Of a stretch of DNA of 64,000 nucleotides, positions 25,234 through 33,661 are shown one piece after another. The DNA lies in assembly GCA_035604685.1 (NCBI GenBank), contig DATNIB010000001.1:1-64000 (forward strand). Direction: 5' to 3'. The notes below the pieces were generated by a model. It was not told the DNA's origin. It saw nothing but the letters and a program-made list of their open reading frames with translations, and searched no databases. Origin of the DNA: DATNIB01 sp035604685 (GTDB lineage Bacteria > Actinomycetota > Acidimicrobiia > Acidimicrobiales > RAAP-2). The number at the start of each line of letters is the position of its first letter. Positions within the stretch are counted from its first letter, which is position 1. Position numbers and translations under genes: made by a program.

Positions 25234-26723
25234 GACCCGTCCCCCTCGGTCACCGGCAGCTCGATCACGAAACGCGCCCCGCCGCCGTCGGTCTCCTCGG
25301 CCCGCACCGAGCCGCCGTTCAGGCGCACGTGCTCGGCCACCAGGGCGAGGCCGAGACCGGTCCCGCCGCCGTCGCCGCGGCGCCCCGAGACGCTGCCGCG
25401 GTAGAAGCGCTCGAAGATGCGCGACCGCTCGGCGGTCGACACGCCCGGTCCGTGGTCCTCGACCGACACGAGCAGGGTCGGGCGCCCGTCGGCCCGGGCC
25501 GGACCGGGCCGGGCGGCGACGAGCGTGGCCCCCCCGCCGTAGAGGGCGGCGTTCTCGAGCAGGTTGGCCATGACCCGCTCGAAGCGGCGCTTGTCGACGC
25601 TCAGCCGGGCGTCGATCACGGCGGGGTCGATCGCGACCTCGGGCGGCGCCACCGAGTTGGGGAGGGTGTGGGCGCTGGCGGCGACGGCCCGCCGGACGAG
25701 TTCACCCGCCTCCACGTCCTCCAAGGACACGTCGGCCGAGCCGGTGTCCGAGCGGGAGATCTCGAGCAGGTCACCCACCATGCGCTGGAACCGCCGCAGG
25801 TCCGCCCCGAGCAGCCCGAGGGCCTGGCGGGCCCGGACCGACAGCTCCTCTTTGTGAGCCTCCAACACGTCGAAGGAGGCGGCGATCGTGGTGAGCGGCG
25901 ATCGCAGCTCGTGGCTCACGTCCGAGGTGAAGCGCTCCTCGCGTTCGATCCGCTCCTGGAGCTGGTCCACCATGCGGTTGAAGGAGCTGGCGAACGCGGC
26001 CAGGTCCGCATCGCCGGTGCCGGCCGGCAGGCGCGTGTCGAGCTGCCCGCCGGCGATCGCGACGGCCGCCCGGGAGACGCCGGTGAGCGGCCGCAACGAC
26101 CGGGCGCTGGCGGAGCGACCCACGACGATGCCGAGGACGGTTGTCAACACCCCGGCCGCCACGATGGCGAGCGCCAGGATGTGCAGCGTGTGCTCAAGCT
26201 GGCTGAGGTCGAACAGCGAGAAGTAGTAGGCGTGCTGTCGCGTGAGCGGGATCCCCACCGCGACCTCCGTCACCCCGTTGATCACCAGGTTCTCTCGGGC
26301 GGCGGTCCCCGAACCCACCAGGTCGCGCAGGGCGACCGGGATGTCGCTCGCCCGCAGCGAGATCACCGACGAGTACGTCTTCCCGTCGCGCAACAAGACG
26401 GCCGAGGAGCCCGAGCCCTCGTAGGTCTGGAGGATCTTCAAGACGTCGGGGTTGGGCAGGCTGAGCGCGACGCTGATGGCCGCGGCATTCGAGGAGGCCT
26501 GCTGGATGGCGGCGTTCTCGGAGTCCCCGACCAAGAAGTGCTGGGTCGTGAGATAGGAGATGGCGCCCACGCTGGCCGAGAGGACCAGGGCGCCCATCCC
26601 GAAGAGGAAGGTGACCCGGGCCCTTACCCCGAGGTGACCCCACGGACCCCGACGGGGGCGCCAGCGGGCCACCCGCATGGTGCGGCGGGCCGGAAGCGTG
26701 CGCTCCTCCGCCAGGCTCACCAC
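25230..26723 (-). CDS. sensor histidine kinase, MtrB-like
   Basis: Membrane sensor kinase, 497 residues. Helix 1 at about 37-58, an extracytoplasmic sensor region of about 120 residues, helix 2 at about 181-201, a HAMP domain, HisKA with phospho-acceptor H271 (SDVSHELRSPLTT), and HATPase with N box NLLENAALYG, G1 DHGPGVS and G2 GTGLGLALV. It starts at GTG 26723, 1 bp after the response regulator stop, and overlaps the lipoprotein gene. The architecture and operon match MtrB, which controls cell-envelope and division genes in actinobacteria; the signal is not visible. Confidence 0.9.
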   Translation of the reverse strand: MVSLAEERTLPARRTMRVARWRPRRGPWGHLGVRARVTFLFGMGALVLSASVGAISYLTTQHFLVGDSENAAIQQASSNAAAISVALSLPNPDVLKILQTYEGSGSSAVLLRDGKTYSSVISLRASDIPVALRDLVGSGTAARENLVINGVTEVAVGIPLTRQHAYYFSLFDLSQLEHTLHILALAIVAAGVLTTVLGIVVGRSASARSLRPLTGVSRAAVAIAGGQLDTRLPAGTGDADLAAFASSFNRMVDQLQERIEREERFTSDVSHELRSPLTTIAASFDVLEAHKEELSVRARQALGLLGADLRRFQRMVGDLLEISRSDTGSADVSLEDVEAGELVRRAVAASAHTLPNSVAPPEVAIDPAVIDARLSVDKRRFERVMANLLENAALYGGGATLVAARPGPARADGRPTLLVSVEDHGPGVSTAERSRIFERFYRGSVSGRRGDGGGTGLGLALVAEHVRLNGGSVRAEETDGGGARFVIELPVTEGDGS

Positions 26724-26724
26724 G

Positions 26725-27411
26725 TCAGGGGACCAGCTTGTAGCCCATTCCGCGGACCGTGAGGATGTGGCGGGGGAGAGCGGGGTCCGGCTCGACCTTG
26801 GTGCGCAGCCGACGGATGTGCACGTCCACCAGCCGGCCGTCGCCGAAGTAGTCGTAACCCCAGACCCGGTCGAGCAGCTGCTCGCGCGAGAGCACCTTGT
26901 TGGCGTTGGCGGCCAGCTCGCAGAGGAGGCGGAACTCGGTGCGCGTGCAGTGGATGTCGACGTCGCTGCCCTGTCGGCGCAGCACGCCCTGCTCGGGGAT
27001 GAGCTCGAGGTCGCCGAAGGTGAGCACCGTCGGCTCGTCCTCGGCCGGCCGGGCCCGGCGCAGGAGCGCGCGGATGCGGGCCCCCAGCTCCTTGGCCACG
27101 AAGGGCTTGGTCACGTAGTCGTCGGCCCCCGCCTCCAAGCCGGCCACCACGTCGTGGGTGTCGGTGCGGGCGGTGACGATGATGATGGGCACCGCGCTCT
27201 GGCGCCGCAGCGCCCGGCAGCATTCGAAGCCGTCCATCCCCGGCAGCATCAGGTCGATCAGGGCGACGTCGGCCGCCTGGGCGGCGAACCGGTCGAGGGC
27301 GTCCTCCCCGCTCGCCGCCTCGTCGACGTCATAGCCCTCGTCCTCTAAGGCCATGCGCATGGAGGAGCGGATGCGCTCGTCGTCCTCCACCACCAGTATC
27401 CGGCTGCTCAT
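26725..27411 (-). CDS. OmpR/PhoB-type response regulator, MtrA-like
   Basis: A 228-residue two-domain regulator: receiver (acidic pocket VVEDDE, phospho-acceptor D53 in ALIDLMLPGMDG, T80, K102) and C-terminal winged helix (YFGDGRLVDVHIRRLRTKVEPDP, ILTVRGMGYKLV). First gene of the operon with the MtrB-like kinase and the LpqB-like lipoprotein. The ATG at 27411 has no obvious -10. It is divergent from xerC, with 183 bp between the start codons. Confidence 0.92.
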   Translation of the reverse strand: MSSRILVVEDDERIRSSMRMALEDEGYDVDEAASGEDALDRFAAQAADVALIDLMLPGMDGFECCRALRRQSAVPIIIVTARTDTHDVVAGLEAGADDYVTKPFVAKELGARIRALLRRARPAEDEPTVLTFGDLELIPEQGVLRRQGSDVDIHCTRTEFRLLCELAANANKVLSREQLLDRVWGYDYFGDGRLVDVHIRRLRTKVEPDPALPRHILTVRGMGYKLVP

Positions 27412-27581
27412 CGGATCGGCTCACCCCGCGCCCGCCTGCGGTCGGGTGCATCCCGCTGGCCGCGGACCTGGTCCCGATGCCCGGATCTGCCCGGCCAGAT
27501 TGCTCCGAGGATCATGGCACAGCCCCCCGATCGCCCCGACCGCACGAGCGGACCGTCCCAGTGTCCTGCGCGGGTGCCCGA

Positions 27582-27587
27582 TACCGT
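27582..27587 (+). promoter_or_regulatory. -10 element for leaderless xerC
   Basis: TACCGT followed by a 7-nt spacer and GTG 27595. It argues for this start codon rather than an ATG at 27514 in the same frame, which would lie upstream of the promoter. Confidence 0.55.
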
Positions 27588-27594
27588 GAAAGGA

Positions 27595-28539
27595 GTGTCG
27601 GAAGCCGTATCAGACGTCGACGGAGCCGGCGGGACACCGGTCGCGGGCGATTGGCAGTTCGAGGCCTTCTCCCGGTCGCTCCTGGCCAAGTCGGAGGCCA
27701 CGGCCCGCGCCTATGCGTCGGACCTGGTCGGGTTCGCCCGCTGGGCGGAGCGGGCCGGTCACGCCTCGCCGGCCACCGTGGCGCGTCTCGTGCTCCGGCG
27801 CTACCTCGCGTACCTGGGCACGCGCGGCTACGCGCGCGCGTCGATCGCCCGCAAGGCGGCCGCGCTGCGCGCCTACTTCGCCTGGTGCCGCCGCCATGGG
27901 CTGGTGCGCGAGGATCCCGCCCGGCAGCTCTCGGCGCCGCGCACTGCGAGCCGGCTGCCCCGGGTCCTCTCCCACACAGAGCTCGACGTGCTGCTCGACC
28001 CCCCGGCCGCGGGCCCGGGCGGGTCCGCCGACCAGGTGGCCGGGGCCGTCTTCCTGCGCGACACGGCCGTCTTGGAGCTGCTCTACGCGGCCGGCGTCCG
28101 GGTGGCCGAGCTGTGCGCCCTCGACCGAGGTGGCGTCGACCTCGGGGCCCGGACGGTGCTCGTGCGCGGCAAGGGGAACAAGGAGCGCCGGCTGCCCATC
28201 CACGACGAGTGCGTCGAGGCGCTCGATCGGTGGCTGGCCGAGGGCCGCCCGGTGCTGGCGAACGACGAGACCCCGGCCGGCGCGGTCTTCCTGAAGCGCC
28301 GGGGCCACCGCCTCGACCCGCGCGAGGTGCGCCGGATCCTCGACCGGCGCTCCCCGGTGCCGACCCACCCCCACGCGCTGCGCCACAGCTTCGCCACCCA
28401 CCTCTTGGACGGCGGGGCCGACCTGCGGGTCGTCCAGGAGCTGCTCGGCCACTCCAGCCTCCAGACCACCCAGGTGTACACGCACGTGAGCAAGGAACGC
28501 CTGCTCACCGTGCACGCAGAGACCCACCCGCGGGCCTGA
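27595..28539 (+). CDS. xerC: tyrosine recombinase XerC/XerD family
   Basis: Site-specific recombinase, most likely for chromosome dimer resolution at dif. The 314-residue protein has the SAM-like N-terminal core-binding domain (ATARAYASDLVGFARWAE) and the catalytic domain with Arg I in AGVRVAELCALD, the beta-hairpin lysine (VRGKGNKERRLPI), HxLR in HPHALRHSFATHLL, the second His in LLGHSSLQTTQVYTHVS and the nucleophile Tyr in QVYTHV. GTG 27595 fits both the leaderless promoter and the usual Xer length of about 300. Position before rpsB is the common actinobacterial place of xerC. Confidence 0.92.
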   Translation: MSEAVSDVDGAGGTPVAGDWQFEAFSRSLLAKSEATARAYASDLVGFARWAERAGHASPATVARLVLRRYLAYLGTRGYARASIARKAAALRAYFAWCRRHGLVREDPARQLSAPRTASRLPRVLSHTELDVLLDPPAAGPGGSADQVAGAVFLRDTAVLELLYAAGVRVAELCALDRGGVDLGARTVLVRGKGNKERRLPIHDECVEALDRWLAEGRPVLANDETPAGAVFLKRRGHRLDPREVRRILDRRSPVPTHPHALRHSFATHLLDGGADLRVVQELLGHSSLQTTQVYTHVSKERLLTVHAETHPRA

Positions 28540-28568
28540 GCCCGGTAGCCGGGGTCCTGCGCCCCGGC

Positions 28569-28698
28569 TAGGATTGCTCCGCTCCGCCGAAGGCGGGGCA
28601 CACCACCGACGTAACTACGCACCCGAACGCGTTCCACGGTCGCCTCGACAGAGGTGTTGGCGCTCGGGGAGGAACAACCGACTGGAGGAATTACCCCC
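28569..28698 (+). promoter_or_regulatory. rpsB promoter and 5' leader
   Basis: TAGGAT (28569-28574) is a likely -10, which would start transcription near 28581 and give a leader of about 120 nt ending in GGAGGAA before the rpsB ATG. A leader of this length before rpsB-tsf is a plausible site for S2 autoregulation. I do not recognise a catalogued motif in it. Confidence 0.4.
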
Positions 28699-29679
28699 AT
28701 GGCCGTCGTCACGATGCGCCAGATGCTCGACGCGGGCGTGCACTTCGGGCACCAGACCCGCCGCTGGAACCCCAAGATGCGCCGCTACATCCTGGGGGAG
28801 CGCAACGGCATCTACCTGATCGACCTGCGCCGCACCCTCGAAGGGGTCGAGTCGGCGTACGCCTACATCCGGGACCTGGTGGCGGGCGGCGGCAAGATCC
28901 TCTTCGTCGGGACCAAGAAGCAGACCCAGGGCCCGGTGGCGGAGTACGCCGAGGCTTGCGGCATGCCGTACGTGAACCAACGCTGGCTGGGCGGCATGCT
29001 CACCAACTTCACCACCGTCTCGGGTCGGGTGAAGCGCATGCAGGAGCTCCGCGCCATGCAGTCGGCGGGTGACTTCGACGCGATGCCGAAGAAGGAAGGC
29101 CTGCGCCACGTCCGCGAGCTCGAGAAGCTGCAGCGGAACCTGGGCGGCATCGCCGGGCTCGACCGGCTGCCCGAGGCCATCTTCGTCATCGACACGAAGA
29201 AGGAGCACATCGCGGTGACCGAGGCCAACAAGCTCGGCCTGCCGGTGGTGGCCGTCGTCGACACCAACTGCGACCCCGACGTCGTCACCTATGTGATCCC
29301 CGGCAACGACGACGCCATCCGGGCCGGCACGCTCATGTGCCGGGTGGTCGCCGACGCCGTGGCCGAGGGCTGGTGGATCGCCACGCACCGGCCACCCAAG
29401 GTCCAGCCGGCGCCCGAAGCGGCGGCACCGAGCGCGCCCGCCGAGAGCCCGCTGCCGATTCCGCCCCCGCCGACGGTTGTGGCCGCGCCGGCCGCGGAGG
29501 CGGCGCCCGCGGTCGAGGCCGCGCCGACGCCGGACGAGCCGGCCGCCGAGGCGGCGCCCGCTGCCGCGGTGCAGGACGTCGCGGTGCAGGACGCCGCGGT
29601 GGAGGACGCCGCGGTGCAGGACGCCGCACCCGCCGGGCCGGCGGCAGAGCCCGTCCCGGCCGCGGCCGAGGAGGGCTGA
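28699..29679 (+). CDS. rpsB: 30S ribosomal protein uS2
   Basis: Small-subunit protein needed for uS1/mRNA binding. The first 230 or so residues are canonical S2 ([68 protein letters not shown]). At 326 residues it is about 85 longer than E. coli S2, because of an Ala/Pro/Glu-rich C-terminal tail that includes a four-fold AVQDA-type repeat. ATG 28699 has a strong GGAGGAA. tsf follows after 2 bp. Confidence 0.96.
   Translation: MAVVTMRQMLDAGVHFGHQTRRWNPKMRRYILGERNGIYLIDLRRTLEGVESAYAYIRDLVAGGGKILFVGTKKQTQGPVAEYAEACGMPYVNQRWLGGMLTNFTTVSGRVKRMQELRAMQSAGDFDAMPKKEGLRHVRELEKLQRNLGGIAGLDRLPEAIFVIDTKKEHIAVTEANKLGLPVVAVVDTNCDPDVVTYVIPGNDDAIRAGTLMCRVVADAVAEGWWIATHRPPKVQPAPEAAAPSAPAESPLPIPPPPTVVAAPAAEAAPAVEAAPTPDEPAAEAAPAAAVQDVAVQDAAVEDAAVQDAAPAGPAAEPVPAAAEEG
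29566..29625 (+). repeat. 4 x 15-bp tandem repeat in the rpsB C-terminal tail
   Basis: Four consecutive 15-bp units (29566, 29581, 29596, 29611) encode [20 protein letters not shown]. The units differ by one or two bases. The array is in frame, so copy-number changes would only alter tail length. Confidence 0.85.
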
Positions 29680-29681
29680 CG

Positions 29682-30476
29682 GTGGCGGGGTTCAGCGCCA
29701 AGGACGTGCAGGCGCTCCGGCAGTCCACCGGCGTCGGCATGCTGGACGCGAAGCGCGCCCTCGAGGCCTGCGACGGCGACATGCAGGCCGCCATCACCTG
29801 GTTGCGCGAGCAGGGCCTGGCCGACAAGGCGAAGCGCCAGGACCGTGAGGCGAGCCAGGGGGCCGTCGCCGGGGTGCGCGACCGCTCGGTCGCCGCGCTG
29901 GTCGAGCTGCGCTGCGAGACCGACTTCGTGGCCAAGTCCGCCGAATTCGTGGCGTTGGCCGACGAGCTGGCCGAGCTCGTGGCCGCCAAAGGCGAGGGTG
30001 CGGTGGCCGAGCACCAGGGCGACGTTGACCACCTGGTCACCACCTTGAAGGAGAACATCTCGATCGGACGGGTCGCCCGGCTCGAGGCGGGCGACGGCGA
30101 GGTCGTCGACCTCTACCTGCACCAGCAGTCCGGCCGCGGCGTGAACGGCGTGGTGGTCGTCCTGCGCGACGGCAGAGAGGAGCTCGCGCACGAGGTGGCG
30201 CTCAACGTCGCCTTCGCCCGGCCCACCTACCTGCGGCGGGAGGACGTCCCCGCGGACGAGGTCGCGGCCGAGCGGCAGACGCTCGAGAACATCACCCGCA
30301 ACGAGGGGAAGCCCGAGGCGGCGATGGCCAAGATCGTGGAGGGCCGGCTGAACGGCTGGTTCAAAGAGCGCGTGCTCCTAGAGCAGCCCTACGTCCAGGA
30401 CGAGAAGCGCTCGGTCCAGGACCTCCTGGGCGACGCCCAGGTCGTGGCCTTCGCCCAGGTCGTCATTGGTGCCTGA
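29682..30476 (+). CDS. tsf: elongation factor Ts
   Basis: GDP/GTP exchange factor for EF-Tu. The 264-residue product has the UBA-like N-terminal module (VQALRQSTGVGMLDAKRALEACDGDM, then AITWLREQGLADKAKR) and the core with ELRCETDFVAKSAEFVALADELA, the TDFV motif that contacts EF-Tu. The length is in the actinobacterial range. GTG 29682 is 2 bp after the rpsB stop, so translational coupling is likely. Confidence 0.96.
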   Translation: MAGFSAKDVQALRQSTGVGMLDAKRALEACDGDMQAAITWLREQGLADKAKRQDREASQGAVAGVRDRSVAALVELRCETDFVAKSAEFVALADELAELVAAKGEGAVAEHQGDVDHLVTTLKENISIGRVARLEAGDGEVVDLYLHQQSGRGVNGVVVVLRDGREELAHEVALNVAFARPTYLRREDVPADEVAAERQTLENITRNEGKPEAAMAKIVEGRLNGWFKERVLLEQPYVQDEKRSVQDLLGDAQVVAFAQVVIGA

Positions 30477-30519
30477 GGGACGGGGCGCCGCCACGAGCTC
30501 GGATCGGGGGCGATGACCC

Positions 30520-31239
30520 GTGGGTGAGTACCGGCGGGTGGTGCTGAAGATGTCCGGGGAGGCGCTCGCTTCCTCCGCGTCGGACGAGACGATCGATGCC
30601 AGCACGGTCGAGCGGCTGGCCCGCGAGATCGCGCAGACGCGCGCCGAACTCGACCTGCAGCTGGCGGTGATGGTGGGCGGCGGCAACATCTGGCGGGGCG
30701 AGACGGGTGCGGGGGCCGGCATGGACCGGGCGACCTCGGACGCCATGGGCATGCTCGGCACCGTCATCAACGCGCTGGCGCTCCAAGACGCGCTCGAGCA
30801 CCACGGCCAGGCGACGCGGGTGCTGACCGCGGTGCACATGGCCGAGGTGGCCGAGCCCTACATCCGGCGCCGAGCGATCCGTCACTTGGAGAAGGACCGA
30901 GTGGTCATCTTCGCGGCCGGGATGGGGAACCCCTACTTCACGACCGACACGTCGGCCGCGCTCCGAGCGGCCGAGATCGAGGCCGAGCTGCTCTGCAAGG
31001 GCACCCACGGCGGGGTGGACGGGGTCTACAGCGCCGACCCCCGGCTCGACCCCTCCGCCACCAAGTTCGAGGAGATCACCTTCATGGAGGTGATCTCGAA
31101 GGACCTCCGGGTCATGGACCTGACCGCCATCACCTTCTGCAAGGACAACGGGCTCCCGATCCTGGTCTTTGACCTCATGGAGCCTGGGAACCTGCGCCGT
31201 GCGCTCGGCGGCGACCGGATCGGTACGCTGGTCCGATGA
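30520..31239 (+). CDS. pyrH: uridylate kinase (UMP kinase)
   Basis: Phosphorylates UMP to UDP. The 239-residue bacterial-type amino-acid-kinase-fold enzyme has RRVVLKMSGEAL, VMVGGGNIWRG, RATSDAMGMLGTVINALALQDALE, and FFTTD-type AGMGNPYFTTDTSAALRAAEI. The start is GTG 30520. It overlaps frr by 4 bp (ATGA), and an frr -10 element lies inside its last codons. Confidence 0.96.
   Translation: MGEYRRVVLKMSGEALASSASDETIDASTVERLAREIAQTRAELDLQLAVMVGGGNIWRGETGAGAGMDRATSDAMGMLGTVINALALQDALEHHGQATRVLTAVHMAEVAEPYIRRRAIRHLEKDRVVIFAAGMGNPYFTTDTSAALRAAEIEAELLCKGTHGGVDGVYSADPRLDPSATKFEEITFMEVISKDLRVMDLTAITFCKDNGLPILVFDLMEPGNLRRALGGDRIGTLVR
31224..31229 (+). promoter_or_regulatory. -10 element for leaderless frr, inside pyrH
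   Basis: TACGCT ends 6 nt before the frr ATG at 31236. It lies in the last codons of pyrH, so frr could have a private leaderless transcript in addition to readthrough. Confidence 0.45.
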
Positions 31240-31808
31240 GCGACGGCGACCTCGCCGGGATGGTGCTCGAGGAAGCCAGGGAGCACATGGCCAAGGCGGT
31301 GGACCACGTGCGCACGGAGTTCGGCGCCGTCCGGACGGGCCGCGCCACGCCCGCGCTGGTCGAGACCCTCATGGTCGACTACTACGGCAGCCACACCCCC
31401 CTGCGACAGCTGGCCGGCTTCAGCGTGCCCGACGCCATGCTGCTGGTGATCACCCCCTATGACAAGAGTTCGCTCGGAGCCATCGAGAAGGCGATCCAGT
31501 CCTCGGACCTCGGCATCAACCCGACCAACGACGGCACGGTGATCCGTCTCGCCTTCCCGCAGCTGACCGAGGAGCGGCGCAAGGAGCTGGTGAAGGTGGT
31601 CCGCCACAAGGCGGAGGACGGCCGGGTGGCCGTTCGCAACGTGCGCCGCGCCGCCCGCCACGAGCTCGAGGGCCTGAAGAAAGAGGGCGAGCTGAGCGAG
31701 GACGACGTCGAGCACTGGGAGAAGGAACTCGAGAAGGTCACCCACCAACAGGTGGCGGCCATCGACCAGGTGCTAGGCCACAAGGAGCGCGAGCTCCTCG
31801 AGGTCTAG
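31236..31808 (+). CDS. frr: ribosome recycling factor
   Basis: With EF-G, splits post-termination ribosomes. The 190-residue protein has the RRF signature VRTGRATPALVETLMVDYYGS, the PLRQLAGFSVPDAMLLVITPYDKSSL segment and the helical NVRRAARHELEGLKKEGELSEDD. Length is normal (about 185). ATG 31236 overlaps the pyrH stop. Confidence 0.97.
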   Translation: MSDGDLAGMVLEEAREHMAKAVDHVRTEFGAVRTGRATPALVETLMVDYYGSHTPLRQLAGFSVPDAMLLVITPYDKSSLGAIEKAIQSSDLGINPTNDGTVIRLAFPQLTEERRKELVKVVRHKAEDGRVAVRNVRRAARHELEGLKKEGELSEDDVEHWEKELEKVTHQQVAAIDQVLGHKERELLEV

Positions 31809-31817
31809 GGGGCAACC

Positions 31818-33497
31818 ATGCCGAACGACAGGGACGATTCGGGGGACCAGTCCGGTCTCGAGCAGACCGGCCACCGCAGCGGACGCGTGCGCATCGTCGG
31901 CGCCGAGCCCGCCGGAGCCGGCCCGACCCGACCGCCCGACGACGACGCCGAGGACGATCTCGAGGCCTGGGGCCTGTCACCGAGCGACGAGCGTGCAGTC
32001 GAGGCGCCGAGCGGGCACCCGCCGCTCCCGCACTGGACGGAACCGCCGACGGGCGAGGTGCCCTCCATCCTTTCCCGTGCGCTCGACGACAGCGACCGTT
32101 CCGATCCCTGGGCCTCCCTCCCCGCGCCCAACTGGAAGGAGGGGAAGGCGGACTGGCAAGCCGAACAGGACGACTACGAGCCGTCCATGCTCGCCGAGGC
32201 CGAGGCGCGCCTCGGTTCGCTCGACGACACCGGAACGTCGGACCGCCAGCCCTGGGCCTTCGACCTGCCGACGTCCACCCCGGCGTTGCCGGGCGACGAC
32301 GATGACGATTGGGCCGACGAGCCGGTCGACTGGTCCTCGGTCCCGCAGTCGGGCGGATCCGCCGTCAGGGTCCCGCTCGACCCACTGACCGAGGTGTTGC
32401 CGGCCGTCGGTTTCGCGGCCGACGAGGAGCTCGACCCGACGGGCGAGGTCGAACGACAGGCCACCCGGCTCAGCATTCCCGAGATCGACGAGTCCGACGT
32501 GCTGACCGAGCCCCGGCCGTCCGCCGCCACCCCGACGGACGCGCGGCGCTTCGGGCGACGGCCGGCGCGGCCGCCGGCCGCCTCCTCGGCCGGTGACCGG
32601 GAACCGTCCCCGACCCCGGCTCTCGCCCCGCGTCCGGCCACCCAACCGCGCGAGGCCGACTTCGGCGGCGACGGCGCCAGCCGCCGGAACGTCCCCGTTG
32701 CCATCGGGACCGGTCTGGTGCTCGGCGCCTTGGTGCTGGCCGCCTTCAAGCTCGGCCCGCCGGCCGCGGTCGGCCTCGTCACGGCCGTCGTCACGCTGGC
32801 CGCCGCCGAGGCCTACGCCGCCTTCCGCCACGAGGGCTACCACCCCGTCACCCTCCTCGGGCTGGTGGCCACGGTGTCGGTCATGGTGGCCACCTACCGC
32901 AAGGGCGAGGCGGCGCTCCCCCTCGTCATTGTCTTGCTGTTCGCCTTCAGCCTCGTCTGGTACCTGGCGGGGGTGGAGCGGGGCGACGCGGTGCGCGGCA
33001 CCGCCACCACGATGTTCGTGTTCTGCTGGGTGGGCGCCTTCGGCTCCTACGGCGCGCTCCTCCTCAGCCCGACGTTGTTCCCCGAACGCCACGGCATCGC
33101 CTTCATGTGGGGGGCGATCATCGCGGCCGTCGCCTACGACGTGGGGGCCATGGCCATCGGTTCGTGGCTGGGCCGCCATCCGCTGGCCCCTTCGATCAGC
33201 CCCAACAAGACCTGGGAGGGGTTCATCGGCGGCGCGCTCACCTGCATCGTCGTCACCGTGGTCATCGTGCACCTCATCCACCCCTGGACGGTGGGCAAGG
33301 CGGCCGCCCTGGGCCTGACCGTGTCGATCGTGTCCCCGGTGGGCGACCTCTGCGAGTCGCTGGTCAAGCGCCAGCTGGGGCGCAAGGACATGGGGCGCCT
33401 CCTGCCCGGCCACGGGGGCCTGCTCGACCGGGTCGACGGTCTCCTCTTCGTGCTCCCCGCCACCTTCTATCTGGTGAAGGCCCTACACCTCGGGTGA
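31818..33497 (+). CDS. cdsA: phosphatidate cytidylyltransferase with long acidic N-terminal extension
   Basis: Makes CDP-diacylglycerol from phosphatidate and CTP in the membrane. The 559 residues divide into an N-terminal region of about 290 residues rich in Asp, Glu, Pro and Ser with no helices, and a C-terminal region of eight or so membrane helices ending in the CDS signature (SPVGDLCESLVKRQLGRKD, then GHGGLLDRVDGLLF). Typical CdsA proteins have 270-300 residues, so the extension doubles the length. It starts at ATG 31818 after GGGGG. The extension is cytoplasmic by prediction and its role is unknown. Confidence 0.92.
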   Translation: MPNDRDDSGDQSGLEQTGHRSGRVRIVGAEPAGAGPTRPPDDDAEDDLEAWGLSPSDERAVEAPSGHPPLPHWTEPPTGEVPSILSRALDDSDRSDPWASLPAPNWKEGKADWQAEQDDYEPSMLAEAEARLGSLDDTGTSDRQPWAFDLPTSTPALPGDDDDDWADEPVDWSSVPQSGGSAVRVPLDPLTEVLPAVGFAADEELDPTGEVERQATRLSIPEIDESDVLTEPRPSAATPTDARRFGRRPARPPAASSAGDREPSPTPALAPRPATQPREADFGGDGASRRNVPVAIGTGLVLGALVLAAFKLGPPAAVGLVTAVVTLAAAEAYAAFRHEGYHPVTLLGLVATVSVMVATYRKGEAALPLVIVLLFAFSLVWYLAGVERGDAVRGTATTMFVFCWVGAFGSYGALLLSPTLFPERHGIAFMWGAIIAAVAYDVGAMAIGSWLGRHPLAPSISPNKTWEGFIGGALTCIVVTVVIVHLIHPWTVGKAAALGLTVSIVSPVGDLCESLVKRQLGRKDMGRLLPGHGGLLDRVDGLLFVLPATFYLVKALHLG

Positions 33498-33540
33498 CCC
33501 GGTCGGCTGGCCGCCCGATGGCATGCTGGCCAGGGTAGTG

Positions 33541-33661
33541 GGTCAATTTTCAACCCTCCGCGTACATATGTGTTTTACGTCGGAAGCTCAGACGAGCAGT
33601 TTCACGCTCCCTCCTACCGAGGGACCGACGGCTTTCGCTTCCTCAAAGGTAGGTGTTGGCT
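33541..33661 (+). promoter_or_regulatory. structured, AT-richer leader before dxr
   Basis: A 120-bp stretch clearly richer in A/T than its surroundings, with the 8-bp palindrome ACATATGT, a small GCTC-AGAC-GAGC hairpin and a 6-bp hairpin TCCCTC-CTACC-GAGGGA (33608-33624), followed by the AAAGGTAGG ribosome-binding site (33645-33653). I do not recognise a known riboswitch. It may hold the dxr promoter and a regulatory RNA, or be the scar of an inserted element. Confidence 0.35.

Noticed and set aside
27514..27594. Alternative xerC start at ATG 27514
   Set aside because: It would lie upstream of the TACCGT -10 box and adds an unconserved Pro/Arg-rich stretch.
33535..33565. GTGGGTCAATTTTCAACC-like string reminiscent of insertion-sequence ends
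   Set aside because: No partner inverted repeat, no transposase fragment and no target duplication are seen; kept only as a compositional oddity of the dxr leader.
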